A DNA stretch of 64,000 nt from Blasia pusilla. Its lineage: Eukaryota > Marchantiophyta > Marchantiopsida > Blasiales. The DNA lies in assembly GCA_050084515.1 (NCBI GenBank), contig CM114275.1, forward strand, positions 22,320,001 through 22,384,000, given 5' to 3'. Both the position numbers and the translations under genes were made by a program. Below, piece by piece: positions 47,600 to 59,399 of the stretch (positions are counted from its first letter, which is position 1; the number at the start of each line of letters is the position of its first letter). The notes beneath the pieces are model-generated. The model was not told the DNA's origin and did not search any database. It worked only from the letters and a program-made list of their open reading frames with translations.

Positions 47600-48873
47600 C
47601 GCCATGTAGTGACATCTAGCGTCGTGGGTGCCGCCTACTGTAAATATATGTAATCTCCAAGATGAAACCTCATAATCCCTGGACGATAACCTCCTCCACG
47701 AATGGTCGCGTACCTCAATGTATCTCTATGGTGAGCAATAGCTAAGTTTTCAAAGGCCATAGGCATAACTCTACGAAAAACCTCCGCTCTTTCAGAACAT
47801 GCTTGTACCCACACATCTGGATCATCAAGATCTAACACATCTGCCATGTCACGTCGAATGACTGTAGGTAAATCTGGCTCTCTCCCAAAGAGCAAAAAGT
47901 ATGGTGAAAATGATACCAAGGATGTATGCCGACTAAAGCGATAACCCATAGCCAACCATGGCAACTGTAGATCCCACTCCCTCAACTGTCCTCGCTGCAA
48001 GCCATACTTGCGTAATCCTCTCTTTATTGTCTGTACCACTCTCTCGGCCAACCCATCCGCCTCGAGATGATCTCTCGATGTGGTGTGGTGATCTATCAGC
48101 GCCTAATCACACAAGGCCTGAAACTCTCCCCTGAACTCGGTACCTTGGTCAGTCAACACCTCCACCGGTGCACCAAAGTGACTAAGCACACGATCTAGAA
48201 ATGCATAAGTTGTTCCCTCGCTCGCCTTGTCCGAGAATGCCACCAACTCTATCCACTTGGAGAAATGCTCCACCATGACCAACACGTACCTATGATGACG
48301 CCCCGTCAATGGCAAAAGTCCCGCAAAGTCTAAACTCCACCGATAACCTAAACCCATAATCGCCAAAGGATATAACTGCGGAGTGGGAGCATTGAAGGAT
48401 GCTCGCACTCTGTCACATACCATATATCTGGCCACAAACTGCTATACCCCAGTATGCATGCCGCGCCACCAATACTAAACCTGGAATAAGTTGTAAGTTC
48501 GCTTTACTCCAAAATGTCCCAACTCCTCAGGGGCATGTCGCACTACACATGCTCGCTGGGAAGGATGAGGTACCACTCGTATCCTACCATCTCCCCATAC
48601 CCGCAAAATATGAGTCCCCTCCCACCTGAACCTCTTGGCTCTCTGTAGGATCCGATCCCGCTCCCTAGCACTCATTGTGCTCGCTATGACGCCAGTGCGC
48701 AAGAACTCCACAACCTCCACGTTGTCATGGATATCACGACCACCTGTTGCCTCCTCACTGACCTCCGGATCTAAAGACTCATCATCCAACCCCACCACTG
48801 GAGTCATCACTTGTGGCTGACCTGCCATAGTCAACCAACAAAGATAGGCAGATACATGCCAACCGGGCACCAT
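47600..48873 (-). pseudogene. Gypsy integrase
   Basis: Integrates the DNA copy. The zinc-binding part reads HAPEELGHFGVKRTY (about 48490-48540), with FVARYMVCDR near 48430 where the first Cys appears replaced by Tyr. The catalytic DDE triad is seen as RWSLDFAG (Asp 48328-48330), LTDQGTEF (Asp near 48148-48150) and DGLAERVVQTIKRG (Glu 48043-48045). One reading frame holds throughout, interrupted by TAG and TAA codons. It continues into the PHD finger. Confidence 0.9.
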
Positions 48874-48924
48874 CTCCTCATCACTATCTCCGTGCCATCG
48901 AGCTCTAGTGTCGTCTCTCTAACT

Positions 48925-49437
48925 CAGACATGGGTTACGACTCAACCCATCCGTATCCTAGTTCAGCCGACCTGGCCTATGAACCACCTCAAACTCATAC
49001 TCCTCTAGTAATAGAGCCCACTTGGCAAGATTTCCGGTAAGCTTGTCGGATTCCATCAACCACCTCAACGGCTAATGATCATTGATAAGTGTGAAAGGGT
49101 TGCCGAATAAATAGCACCTGAAATATGCCATGGCCCACACTGCGGCCAAGCACTCTCCCTCGTAGGAGCTGTACTTTTCCTCTGCAATTTTGTTGATTGG
49201 CTCACGTAAGCCACAACAAACTCCCTCTCCTCGTCATCCCTCTGAGTAAGCACTGGTCCTAGACCCAACATGCTCCAATCCGTATGTAACTGGAATGGGC
49301 GACCCCTAACCGGTCTCTGTAAAATGGGTGAGGACGTCAACCTGTCCTTGAGCTCCTAAAATGCTCGCTCTTGATCATATCCCCACAACCAAACCTGATC
49401 AAGTCTCATCAACAAGGTCAAAGACTTTGCGATCGCA
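48925..49437 (-). pseudogene. Gypsy RNase H (RT connection remnant to RNase H)
   Basis: Reads WLWGYDQERAF, then SSPILQRPVRGRPFQLHTDWS (Asp of TDWS near 49280-49290), FVVAYVSQS, EEKYSSYEGECLAAVWA in another frame, PLRWLMESDKLTG and DGLSRNP. A frameshift lies near 49190. It degrades the RNA template in the RNA-DNA hybrid. Confidence 0.85.
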
Positions 49438-50055
49438 CTAAAACCCAAATGGTAAGAACCGCCACTGATACAAGCAATCTCTCCCGAACCGATCTATCCC
49501 CCAGAATGTTGTCTTCTCCCTGTCCTCCAACCTGATAGGAAGTTGATGATAGCCATAACGGAGATCTAAAGTACTAAAGATCTTTGCATGCCCTACCGCA
49601 TCAAAGATCTCCTCAGGAGTAGGCATGGCATACCAATCTGACCTCGTCTGTCGGTTGATAGGACGGTAATCTCCAAACATCCGCCTATCCGTCCAATTGC
49701 CATACATATCCTTCTTCGCCGGCATGACTGTGGCAGAGGCATACTCCCCATGTGATAACTCCACAAGTCCTACCTCCAACAAGTCCTGACTCTTGCTCTG
49801 AATCAAGGCTCGCTCCATATCAGAATACTTGTAGGGTTGACGAAAGATTGGCGTATCACTAGCCAACTCAATCCGTATCCCGGGACCCTTCAACATACCC
49901 AAGTCTCTCATATTGAAGGAAAAACAACTCACATGCCCTCTCAGAAACCTATGAACTCGCCGTCGCTCTCCTCCTATCAACTTGAGACCTATCACAGGCT
50001 CCCAAGTCTCCATCGTGACCTCACTCGGAGAGGACGCAACCTCTGGCTTTGGTTG
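49438..50055 (-). pseudogene. Gypsy reverse transcriptase lacking the catalytic YxDD part
   Basis: Intact-looking motifs are RQPYKYSDME, KKDMYGNWTDRRMFGDYRPIN, FSTLDLRYGYHQLPI and RFLPFGF. Right after PFGF (about 49441) the sequence jumps to the thumb/connection region just before RNase H. The segment that normally holds the YIDD active site (roughly 100-130 residues) is therefore missing. The product could not polymerise DNA. Confidence 0.88.
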
Positions 50056-50329
50056 CTATGTAGCAACCCTAGCCACCTCCGCAACAGCCACTCCACTTTG
50101 ACCTCCTACACCATGCTCCACATCCAAAAAATGAACATGTGCTACTCTGGCCGCCTTCGCACTCTCTGCTCGAACGACATCCCAAGAAGTCCATGGGTGC
50201 CTATCTCTCCTCGTCTCGCCCCCAACCAATGCTTGTACAGACCCTGTAGGCAATGGTCCAACTCGTGGACATGACGGCATGGATGACACTCGCATCCGTC
50301 TTTGCTCAGCCATAGATAGGCTGATTTTC

Positions 50330-51283
50330 CATGTGAGACAATTGAGGTCCATTTCCTGCCCCAACACCTGTCTCCAGGATGCCTCAGTCATCCCTGGCAC
50401 CGCCATAGTATTGGTAGCAAACCCCATGGCGCGTTCGCTGCTCATCTGCTGTAGGCTCCTCCAATGCTCCGGTCATCTCATCCCAAATCATGCTTGGCCC
50501 TCCCTGACGAAAGGCATGGGATGCTGGGAAGCTCACCAACGTAGGTAAGGCTGCCCTCAACTCCCCCACCCTACTGGCCATTTCCAACGGTGGTCTATCA
50601 TCCCGTATCACCACCTGAGATCGACGCCCTGAGCCCAAAATAGTAGCCACTGTGAGATGTGGTGCTCTCTAGACTCCATCGTATGCTCGACTCAGTACCT
50701 TTGATGGTATCAGGTTTGTCCACCACTGTCGTGGACGATGGGCACGTGATCCAACTCTCACCGCATCTAACAACACAGCATGTCCCAACCAGGACCTCAC
50801 CTCATGCACACTCATCATCACACATGCACGAGTGTCTCCCAACAACCGCACGTTCTCCAAAATGTACATTGGAGAATATGTTTGACTCTCCTGCAAGTGT
50901 CGTACTACTCACAACATCTCCCAAAACATCCCTGACCTCGGATCCTGCAATCCAAATCCTCGGCCAGCTGATGTATGACCCTGACATGGCCATCCAGCAA
51001 TCACCAAATGAATGGTGCCAACTCTATCTAGATCTTGCGCCCCCACCAAAGAGATGTTGGCGGGTAGTGTATGCTGATATCCCCATACTGCAGATACCGG
51101 CAACAACTCAGGATACCTCAGGACCAATCTCGCCAGGTGACGTAATGATACTCGCCGCGCGGTCTTATCTTTCTCCACATAAAGGTACTGATACACCCGT
51201 ATGCCCGCCTGCAATACTGCAGCCAATCCGGTGCTAATCCCTCCAAAGAGATCTAACATCCTCCTTTCGGCACTGCCACACAA
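50330..51283 (-). pseudogene. C5-cytosine DNA methyltransferase domain within the Gypsy pol
   Basis: Transfers a methyl group to cytosine C5. Motif I MLDLFGGISTGLAA (about 51220-51260), II YVEKD, IV AGWPCQGHTSAG with the catalytic Cys at 50984-50986, VI YILENV (Glu 50855-50857), VIII SRAHRPRQWWTN (about 50715-50755), and a motif X-like ERAMGFATNT...WRQVLGQEMD (about 50345-50440). Motifs I to VIII and the following 90 residues share one frame with only two stops (TGA at 50909-50911, TAG at 50669-50671); a one-base slip precedes ERAMGF. The order and spacing fit a whole catalytic domain of about 315 residues. Motifs I and II look closest to the DNMT3-like group by eye, but motif IV (PCQ) is more generic. 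A linker of about 120 residues separates it from the reverse transcriptase. Confidence 0.9.
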
Positions 51284-52640
51284 TAAGTGTGGTATATAGT
51301 GGGATCAATGTCTCCACTCCAAGAGCCCGATCGCCACGTGACTCTCGTTGCTCCGGGATAAAAGCATGACTCCACGCCTGCCTCACGAGGTCGTCGACAC
51401 TCCTCTATAGCTCTCGAGTCGTACCCCACAATGGTGAAGAGGTCTCGCCAACATGGGAAGAGAAACCCGCCATGGCCTGTCTCTCTGTGGGACTATCCGC
51501 TACTGGGACATCCTCCTCATGTGCGTTCCCCTCCAACAACTCTCCTAGCCGGCTAACACTACCTATGAAAGCTGCCAACGTGGTCAGAGACTCGCCTCGT
51601 GATCGACCACCTCGTCTTGCAAACTGCACGGGTAACTGACTCATTCGCCCATCACTTGACCGCCACCCTTGCCAATAAGCAATGGTCTCCTCCCAGAAGT
51701 CAAGGATGGATCCTAGGGGATATAACACTGCACTCCCCCAACACATCGAACAACTCAACTGGTGTCGTGATTGCACGTGTGCGCACCATAGCACTATCCG
51801 TCGCATGCTTTGGCTCGACTGTGAAAACTATCTCCTATCGAGTCATATACTGCGTGGGTGACACGCCCCCAATCGAGGTATGTATCTGGAAGGGACAAGG
51901 CTCAATGTCGGCCTTCCTTGACCCCAACGCTAAACACGCCGCCTTTCCTAACATCAAGGGTTACGCTCCCGAATCAAGTAGGACGCGCTCCGGGTGGTAT
52001 GTTGTCCCTGTCGGACTAACCAAGTGAAATAATCCAGCTCGGTTATCCAGTAACACTACTCCAGGTGTCACCACTGCTCGCTCTATGGCCGGTCGAGCTG
52101 GCATATCTACCAACTTCGCCGCCGCCTCCGCATGCCATGACTCTGTGGGGAACGTCCCGAACACCAGCTCTGAGGCCAAGTCCACCACCTCCTCAACTAC
52201 CTCTGAACAAGAAGCAGTCATCTCTCCACGCTCACACAACGTGGTGGCCACCCAGAACACCTCAATTGGTCCAACTCCCAACGTTGCCAACTCTATGGCG
52301 GAAAATAGTGGAGTTTGACTCACTTTAGTGGCCACCTCCAACACTATGGTCGCCACTGACTCCACTCGAGCCGGCATAGGAGTTGTCACTCCAACTCCTC
52401 GTGATGTCGACGTAGATGCTTGAGCTGTAGGCACCGCTGGTCGTCGAGGCACCATCGATGGTGTGTGTAGTGCCTCAAAAATATGAATGACTGTGGAACC
52501 CTGGCCTTCCATCCATCGGTCCCCTCTGGTGGGTCAATCTCAACTCCACCTCTCAATGGCTCGGTGCCTCTCGCAGCATCCCGAGTCACCACTGCAGTTG
52601 CCTCAACTTGGGTTGCACTACACATAAACCCCATACTAGC
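51284..52640 (-). pseudogene. Gypsy gag-pol linker and aspartic protease
   Basis: The active-site motif VLLDSGA lies at about 51964-51984, followed at once by TAA (51961-51963) where Gln would be usual, then PLMLGKAACLALG. After a frame change YPLGSILDFWEETIAYWQGWRSSDG follows at about 51700, a conserved downstream block in this Gypsy lineage, broken here as YPLGSILDF and WQGWRSSDG. The upstream 600 bp encode a low-complexity Ala/Thr/Val-rich linker (51961-52512). Confidence 0.75.
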
Positions 52641-53315
52641 AAGATCCTCACCCAGTCAGGGTAAGAGGTAGAAGTTGGGGTCACGTTAGCTGCTCGCAGC
52701 TCCGTGCCTACCCTAAGTTGCATCATTGTCATGACAGCAATCCTCTGCTCCAACTGATCGATACGTGAGAGAAGTGTCGGCTCTAGTGCTCTTGCTCCAT
52801 CTCCTCTGGCTGGTGGTGGTCCTCTACCACCACGTCCAAGAAGGACTCCCCGACCTCCTCTAGGACGACCGCCCCCAGACCCTCGGCCTACCTCTAGACG
52901 TGCCTCTCAGCGAAGGTCAAAACATCTATCCCTAGTGTGACCATATCTGTGGCAATAGTCACATTGGGGCTGTGGTGGGGCCATCCTCTGTGGCTCCTGA
53001 GCAATTGGAGGCGCTCATGGTCCTCTTCTAGGCTGTGGGCAGTCTCTCGGCCTATGGGCCCCTCCACACGTCAAACAAGACCACATCGGTCCTGCTGGGC
53101 AACATATGTAGGTACGGGTCGTTGCCTCGTAGGCTCACGATACCCACCCTGCTCTTTGGGCACAACGGCCGGCTCCGGTGGTAATGGTGCTCGTTGTGGC
53201 ACCTGTGGGATCACCGTCACTCGTGGACCCGTCGACTCTCGAGAAAATCCAGAGGTCACTACATGCTCCTCACTCATGTTGAGCTCAATACGCTCAGACA
53301 ACTCAAAAAGAGGGG
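52641..53315 (-). pseudogene. Gypsy gag C-terminal part with two zinc knuckles
   Basis: First knuckle CLTCGGAHRPRDC (53077-53039) and second CDYCHRYGHTRDRC (52963-52922), both of the Cys-x2-Cys-x3/4-His-x4-Cys type that binds RNA in capsid proteins. A TGA separates them and a frameshift precedes the first. An acidic ELSERIELNMSEE segment near 53300 is the leftmost gag sequence seen. The N-terminal gag is missing. Confidence 0.8.
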
Positions 53316-53655
53316 GGGGGGTGTTAGAGGAGACCCCTCTGGAAGTGGTTTTAGGAATCTATCGAAGGAGGATACACTTTCTAGAGCGATAGTGAAGATG
53401 GAAGTTCCTTGAACTTAGACTTGGAGGAATGACATTGATAGGATGTTGGATCGAGCACTGGCAAGTGTTAGGGATCTGGTTCTCCAATCCACAAATGCAC
53501 TTTTGGACGCTCAAGTGGAGAAGTGTTTATCCCAATGTTATATTAGTGTTCCTGTGGTAGATGTTCAAGCGCACGGGGATAGAGTGGTGGAGAGAGAGTA
53601 GAGGATATAGATGATAATCTTGAGGCAACCGTCCCATTCCACCTTCTACGGAACG
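53316..53655. other. Junction between Gypsy and right Copia part
   Basis: Begins with a poly-G run (about 53312-53321). One frame encodes ALASVRDLVLQST-like helical sequence, which I do not recognise. Neither Gypsy LTR nor clear Copia sequence is present. Confidence 0.4.
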
Positions 53656-54860
53656 CTTGCTTTTGAGGCACGGCAACTTGAGGACTCTCATGTTAAAGAG
53701 TACAGGGACCTCGACTATAGATGAGTTGAAGAAGTTGTTTGAGAGACGCGGATCAGAAGAGAAAGTGTGTTTGCTTCATGGAGCATTGTATGGGTTGAAG
53801 CAAGCCCTTGGAATATGGTATCAACAAATAGATACATTCTTCAGAGAGAGGGATCTCATCAAAAGTCCGTAATAAGCAAATTTGTATGTGTTTTGCGAAG
53901 ATGGGATATATTTGTTGATAGTCATGTATGTGGATGATCTAATCAATACATGAGACCACATTAAGAAAATAGAGGAAATGAAGGAAGTGTTGGAATCTGA
54001 GTTTGAAATGTTAGATTTAGGTCTTTTGCACTACTTTATAGGGCTGGAGATTTTGCACCAGTCAGATTCTATTTTTATCTCTCAGCAAAAGTATGCTAGA
54101 GAAATCTTGAAGGCATTCGGGATGACCAAGTGTAAGACGGTAGTCTCGCCAATGGAGGTATAGTTGAAACTCTCAATAGAGGATGTTTCACCATTAGTAG
54201 ATGAAAAGTTATACATAAATCTTGTGGGCAATTTGATATTTTTGGGCAATACAAAACCATACATTAGCTTCGATGTGAGAATTTTGAGTAGGTTCTCAAC
54301 TATGCCTCGTGAGAATCATTGGAAGGCAAGGATGCGTGTGTTGAAGGCACTATTGAGTACGGCATCAACTATGGAGTAGGAACGGAAATGACAACCTTTT
54401 GTCTCTCGGATTGGGCGGGAGACTCAAATTCTCGGAGATCTGTTTTGGGCTATTGCTTCTTGGTAGGATCGGGTGTGGTGTCATGGGTTAGCAAGAAGCA
54501 ACCTACAGTGGCTCTTTCTTCTACCAAAGTAGAGTACAAGGTGGCTTGTTATGCTTGTTGTGAAGCAATATGGTTGAGATGGATATTGGGGGACATAGGA
54601 GAAGCATCAGAAAGTGCTACTATAATGTGGTGTGACAATCAGAGTTGCATTGCCATAACACATAATCATGTGTTTCATGCTCCCACTAATCACATAGAGA
54701 TCCAATATCAATTTTTTTCCTAAGTTGATTGAGAGAGAGGTTTTGAAGTTAGTCTATTGTCCAACAGAGGATAATCGTGCAGACATCTTCACCAAAGCCT
54801 TGAGCGGAGATCAACTTCAACGACATCTAAAGGGTCTTAGTATCGGTCCAAGATAGTAGT
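53656..54860 (+). pseudogene. Ty1/Copia reverse transcriptase and RNase H part, decayed
   Basis: Reads RGSEEKVCLLHGALYGLKQ (about 53745-53805), MYVDDLI (active site, about 53923-53945), LGLLHYFIGLEI, SQQKYAREILKAFGM, then RNase H with CLSDWAGDSNSRRS (about 54400), KQPTVALSST-VEY (about 54500) and a TKALSGDQLQRHLKG end (about 54793). Several stop codons. A polypurine tract GAAGGGGGATTGG lies at 54880-54892. It probably belongs to the same element as 44340-46431 but could be a different Copia copy, because the stretch between integrase and reverse transcriptase is absent. Confidence 0.8.
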
Positions 54861-57800
54861 CCATATGAGAGTGGATATTGAAGGGGGATTGGATTCTCAA
54901 CATCCTCTTCTCTTAGCACCATTAATGTGATTGGTCGTCTTGTATGAGGAGAAGCCTAGATTGATGGTTCTGACTTACACATCGAAGGAGTCATAGTAAT
55001 ATGGCATAGGTGGTCTATGGAGTAGCGTTACTAGGTTTATCTAACCCTGTATTTTGTCAAGGTGATGCAAACATTTTTTATTAATAGAAACAAAGAAAAA
55101 TAGGTAAAAAACCCTAGTTTCTCGAGTAGTGAAATAGTTGGGAGCCGCAGTGGTAGCGTATTCTCGTATATCGAGTTATCTGCATATTCAGGTTCATCGA
55201 AGCTCTTATGTGAGTGCACGGACGGACTAGGCCACTTTGTATCTCCAAGATTTGTAATAGATTTCAACGATTTCTTCACATTTTGTTTTCTCAAAGCTTT
55301 ATCTCATCTATAAATAGATATGTGAGCATCATAGGCATGTGGTAGTTGTTTGGAACGCCACGATACATGCCTATCGTCAAAGGATTAGGAACTTCATTAC
55401 CATGCATAGAGTTCTAGAGTGGCGCTTGGATCTCTCTAGAGATTATGAGTTCTAGATATATACCTCTAATCACCGACACATAATGATATTGGCATTGATT
55501 GAGGTGTTGAGGTTGACTTCGGAGGGAGCAAAGGAGAGGGAGACGTAGGTGTTGAAAATACCAACATCCACGAATTACGAAATTGCAATATGGGCTAAAA
55601 TTTTATAGCACAAGTCACCCCTATCTAAGATCTACACCATTCAAGGATCAACAACCAACAAATGATGGAGATGCAGCCTTCAAGCCTTAAGCCAAATGGA
55701 ATGCTCTCCTGCGGCTAGGGTGGAGCAAATATATTCCATTATGCATTTGTATGTATTTTTTTACATGTTAACAAATATTCTTAGAATGTATGAGTTGGTG
55801 ATATTTTAGAATGTTTAACTAACTACGTACGTGTATTATGAAATTCACAAAGTATGGTGGGTATCCCACTACCGAGGTCATGGAGGATATATGGTGAGAT
55901 CGGAAGACACGAGAGGACATCTTAATTAGTTAGTATCTCATAGCATCCATGGTAATTTCTTAGCCTACACATTGTTTCTATTCCGTACTATTTCAAAATA
56001 CTGATGCAATTTAGTTGAACTATGTGCAACATGACATTCCTCATGTTGATGGGAAATGTCCTCGGGCATGACTTGGGTCAAATCCAATTGTGGAATTCGA
56101 CACTTCAGATGATGATGATGCCTCCTATATCAAGGAGGAGGAGGAGGAGGAGGAGGAATGAATACACGATGATGAGGTGTTAGAGAGAAGCCTCATGGAG
56201 TAGTTGGATGCCCTTAGATCAAGGCTGATCTAGTGGATCTAGAGGGCATGTCTTTAGCAAGCATCAAACATGTAGTTATAGGCCAATTAGTGGAGGTCCT
56301 ATGGCTACTCATGGGCACTTGTGTCGTCTGGAGGCACATATAGGCCCTTCTAGTCGTGATGGACCTTCTACAAGTTATGCACAACCTTGACATAGATAGT
56401 TGGACAATACTCACAATCGATTATAGTATAGTTTGGAAGTATTTTGTATATAAATGTACTTTTGGAAATTCTAAATTTATTCAAATGTGGAAGATAAATA
56501 TTAAATTTATATACCACTATTTTCCCAAATAAAAATTATAATCTTTACAAAATTAGTAGTTTGCAATTTCTTTGCGGATGTTATGGAAGTAAAGTTGCAC
56601 ATTAGTCCCAAATTTGCAATTTTGTTGCAAGTACTTGATGGTAGTTATGTTTTTGACTTGCGGCTAGTGCAATCATCATACGATTATGTTGAGAGTGTTA
56701 TAAAATAGCACTTAAGAGCCATGGCATAGTTGCAAAGTGCGGCTTGGTCTTGCAATTATGCAAGATGTATTGCAATTGTAACAATCGTAAGCTTGTAACT
56801 ATCATGCAATTGCTTTGCGACTCTATGCAATCGCAAGTGGCTTCATTTGTAGTAGTGTATGGAGTTAGGCTAGAGAGGCCCTCAATCTAGCTGAGTAATT
56901 CCATCACAAAACATTTGTAAACTTCTCATATTATAGTTTCACCATAATTCATAAAGTACTCACAAGTATCTTTTTGAACTCAAATAAAATTAAATGGATG
57001 ATTCCACATGATAAAAAATTGCAATAAACTTAACAAAAAAAGATGATCCAAAATATCATTTACATAAATAAAGTGGTTTATAAAATGGCAAGGATGATCA
57101 ATTATCAACTAGTCTCAAGTCATTGGCATGGATTGAGTGTGCCTCGTGATCATCTACACTGACATGCACATGTTATAGGTACGTAAAGTTGTACTTCCTC
57201 TATTCCCACATAAGGTCGAAAAAATGTTAATGCCCGAGAAGGGCTCCTACCTCCAATCAAGTACTTGATTGCCTACATCAATGATAGAAAAGCCCAATGC
57301 TAGAGCTAATTATTGAATATCTATGACTATGCTCTAGAATTTATAGTTGTGCAAGCATAATATGAATATCTTTGTCAACGTCAACCTTTACATCCTCCTT
57401 CTCCTATGAGAAATCAAAGAAGGAGTCACTATTTGACTCCAATCCCCTAGCAAGCCTCCTCCTTGACCTTTGCCCACTGTCCATTAATCTCTTTCACAAC
57501 TTCCAGATCTACCATAAGCATGATGTTTGATTCCTCTAGAGTCTAGTCCGTTGTCAGGAATCCCTACGCTCCTCTCAATGCCCCAATCCTCAATAAGGTA
57601 CAACATTTCATGTTGCCACATAAGAATGAATAGGTGTTAGTTGTAAACAATATTCTGCTAAGTGGTTCCACGATCCTATGTTTAAGGATTGATGTCCATC
57701 CCTCCCAGCTAGATTCAAATCTAGAAAAAAAATTAGCATGAGACGTAGGAGAGAGTTGTGAAACTTCAAGTAAACTTGTGGAAAATTAGGGTTGCATGGG

Positions 57801-59399
57801 CGAAGTGTAATTAAATGAGTTTTGGGATTTATGAGTACTTTTGAAGAGAATGTCTGCAAGTATCTTGCGAGATTTTTATGATTGTAAATATGATTAAGAA
57901 AATAGTCCATTTTTGTAAGTTACAATCGCAAAATCCAATTTGGATGCTTTAAAAGTCCTCACACTAGCAAGAAGTTCCCCTCGCAAACTCAAAGTTCTTG
58001 CATAATGTGCACTCATTAAGTAACGTTGGTAGTACAGTATCAAAATGTTTGTTTTTGCCAAAAATTGGATTCGCAAAACGACATAATACCTTCCTTATCC
58101 CTAATAGTGGATTTGCGACCTGCCTCATATAAGATCAAGTGTCCTTTGTCCGCATGTTGGGAACTTTGTTCCTAGCAGAGACTTTTGATCCTTCACTTTG
58201 CCGCCTCATATTTGTGCTTTACTTCTTGTTGTGGCGAGGTCTTCAAGCTGTCTATATATCCGCAATCCACACTTGGATGCCTACTCCAATTATTCATCCA
58301 TTTTTGTCTCTTAGGGTTGATATTTTCATTCTATCATTTTTTTGCCTTCATATCGACGTTCAAATTCAGTTTCAAACTTTTATACTACAATGAAGATATT
58401 TTTGGTCATGCCACGAATTGTTTCCTTATAAATTTATTGTAAATTTGGGATTAGTCTTATGTCTTGCATTTACCTACTATAGGTATGTACAGATTACGTA
58501 ATATCGCATTCTCCAAGATGCTCCCCACACAAATTGAAGATTGATTGGAACCTGCCAAAATCTCAAATCCAGAAATTTATGGACTTTGCTATATATATCT
58601 ATTTAAGATGAATGGCCATTTTTAGACGATATATCTAGTCTATTTACTACATGAAATTTGTGTGTCTTGTTACTACATTCTACAAACACGACTTTTCCAC
58701 AACTTTTCTTAATGAGTCACAAGCCCATCGAATTTATATGGTCTAGTTGACGCAAGTCGATTGTATTATTAGTTGGAGGAGAAAATCAGGTACGAGTCTT
58801 ACACAAAGAAGCCTTAGTGATATTTGAAATTATGTGCAACTTAGGCTTGCTTGAATTGATGCTTGTATTTTTATCTCAATCATGCCCATGCAATCGTATG
58901 TTTCTATTCTATCCAGTACTCATTTTAATAATGAAATTTTACTTTGTCATATTTGATTAACTACTTATAGCTAGATTTCCAATTACTCAAACATCTAGTT
59001 CTACTCACATTTCCCTGACATTTGCAAACAACTCCTTCTTATATAAAGGGTGAGTATCCCAATCCACAAGATGTAGACGCAAGTAGGTACTTCATAATAA
59101 TCTTATCCACATGTTTTTATTCTCTCCTTGTGGTGTATTTTTCCTTTGACCATTACACAGCCTACTTATGCACTAAATGTCCTCATAATATTGCCCAACA
59201 CATATGGATACATCCGCATCTATATAAGAATCACATAGACCTTGTCTTTTGTATATTTCTAGACTTTATGTACACATGTTGTCTTATGAGTTTTATGCAC
59301 ATTGCCACGTTTGAGTAGTTATCCCACACTAATTTTCCACCTGATCTCTATTTACTCACTATAAAAAAAATTAGGCGGACTTATATATGAGCCACAAAT
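54861..59399. other. AT-rich intergenic DNA
   Basis: Any Copia 3' LTR would start near 54893 but its copy on the left is not visible. A (GGA)n run at about 56134-56158 follows a frame encoding DTSDDDDASYIKEEEEE, which looks like the acidic tail of a transposase but is too little to name. No other feature is seen. Confidence 0.45.

Larger units (their letters stand above)
46432..53315 (-). mobile_element. Ty3/Gypsy retrotransposon encoding a DNA methyltransferase and a PHD finger
   Basis: On the minus strand the domain order is gag zinc knuckles (53077-52922), protease (about 51975), C5-cytosine methyltransferase (51283-50330), reverse transcriptase (50055-49440), RNase H (49437-48925), integrase (48873-47600), PHD finger (47433-47298), polypurine tract and LTR. 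Protease before reverse transcriptase, and integrase after RNase H, is the Gypsy order. The element lies inside Copia sequence. The copy is inactive, and no LTR is visible at the right end (gag side), so it is truncated near 53315. The methyltransferase between protease and reverse transcriptase is not part of ordinary Gypsy elements. Confidence 0.9.

Noticed and set aside
50659-51237. 192-codon plus-strand frame
   Set aside because: It is the antisense of the methyltransferase domain, which has all the motif evidence on the minus strand.
56100-56160. Acidic tail DTSDDDDASYIKEEEEE as a transposase gene
   Set aside because: Too short and partly a GGA microsatellite; no catalytic motif nearby.
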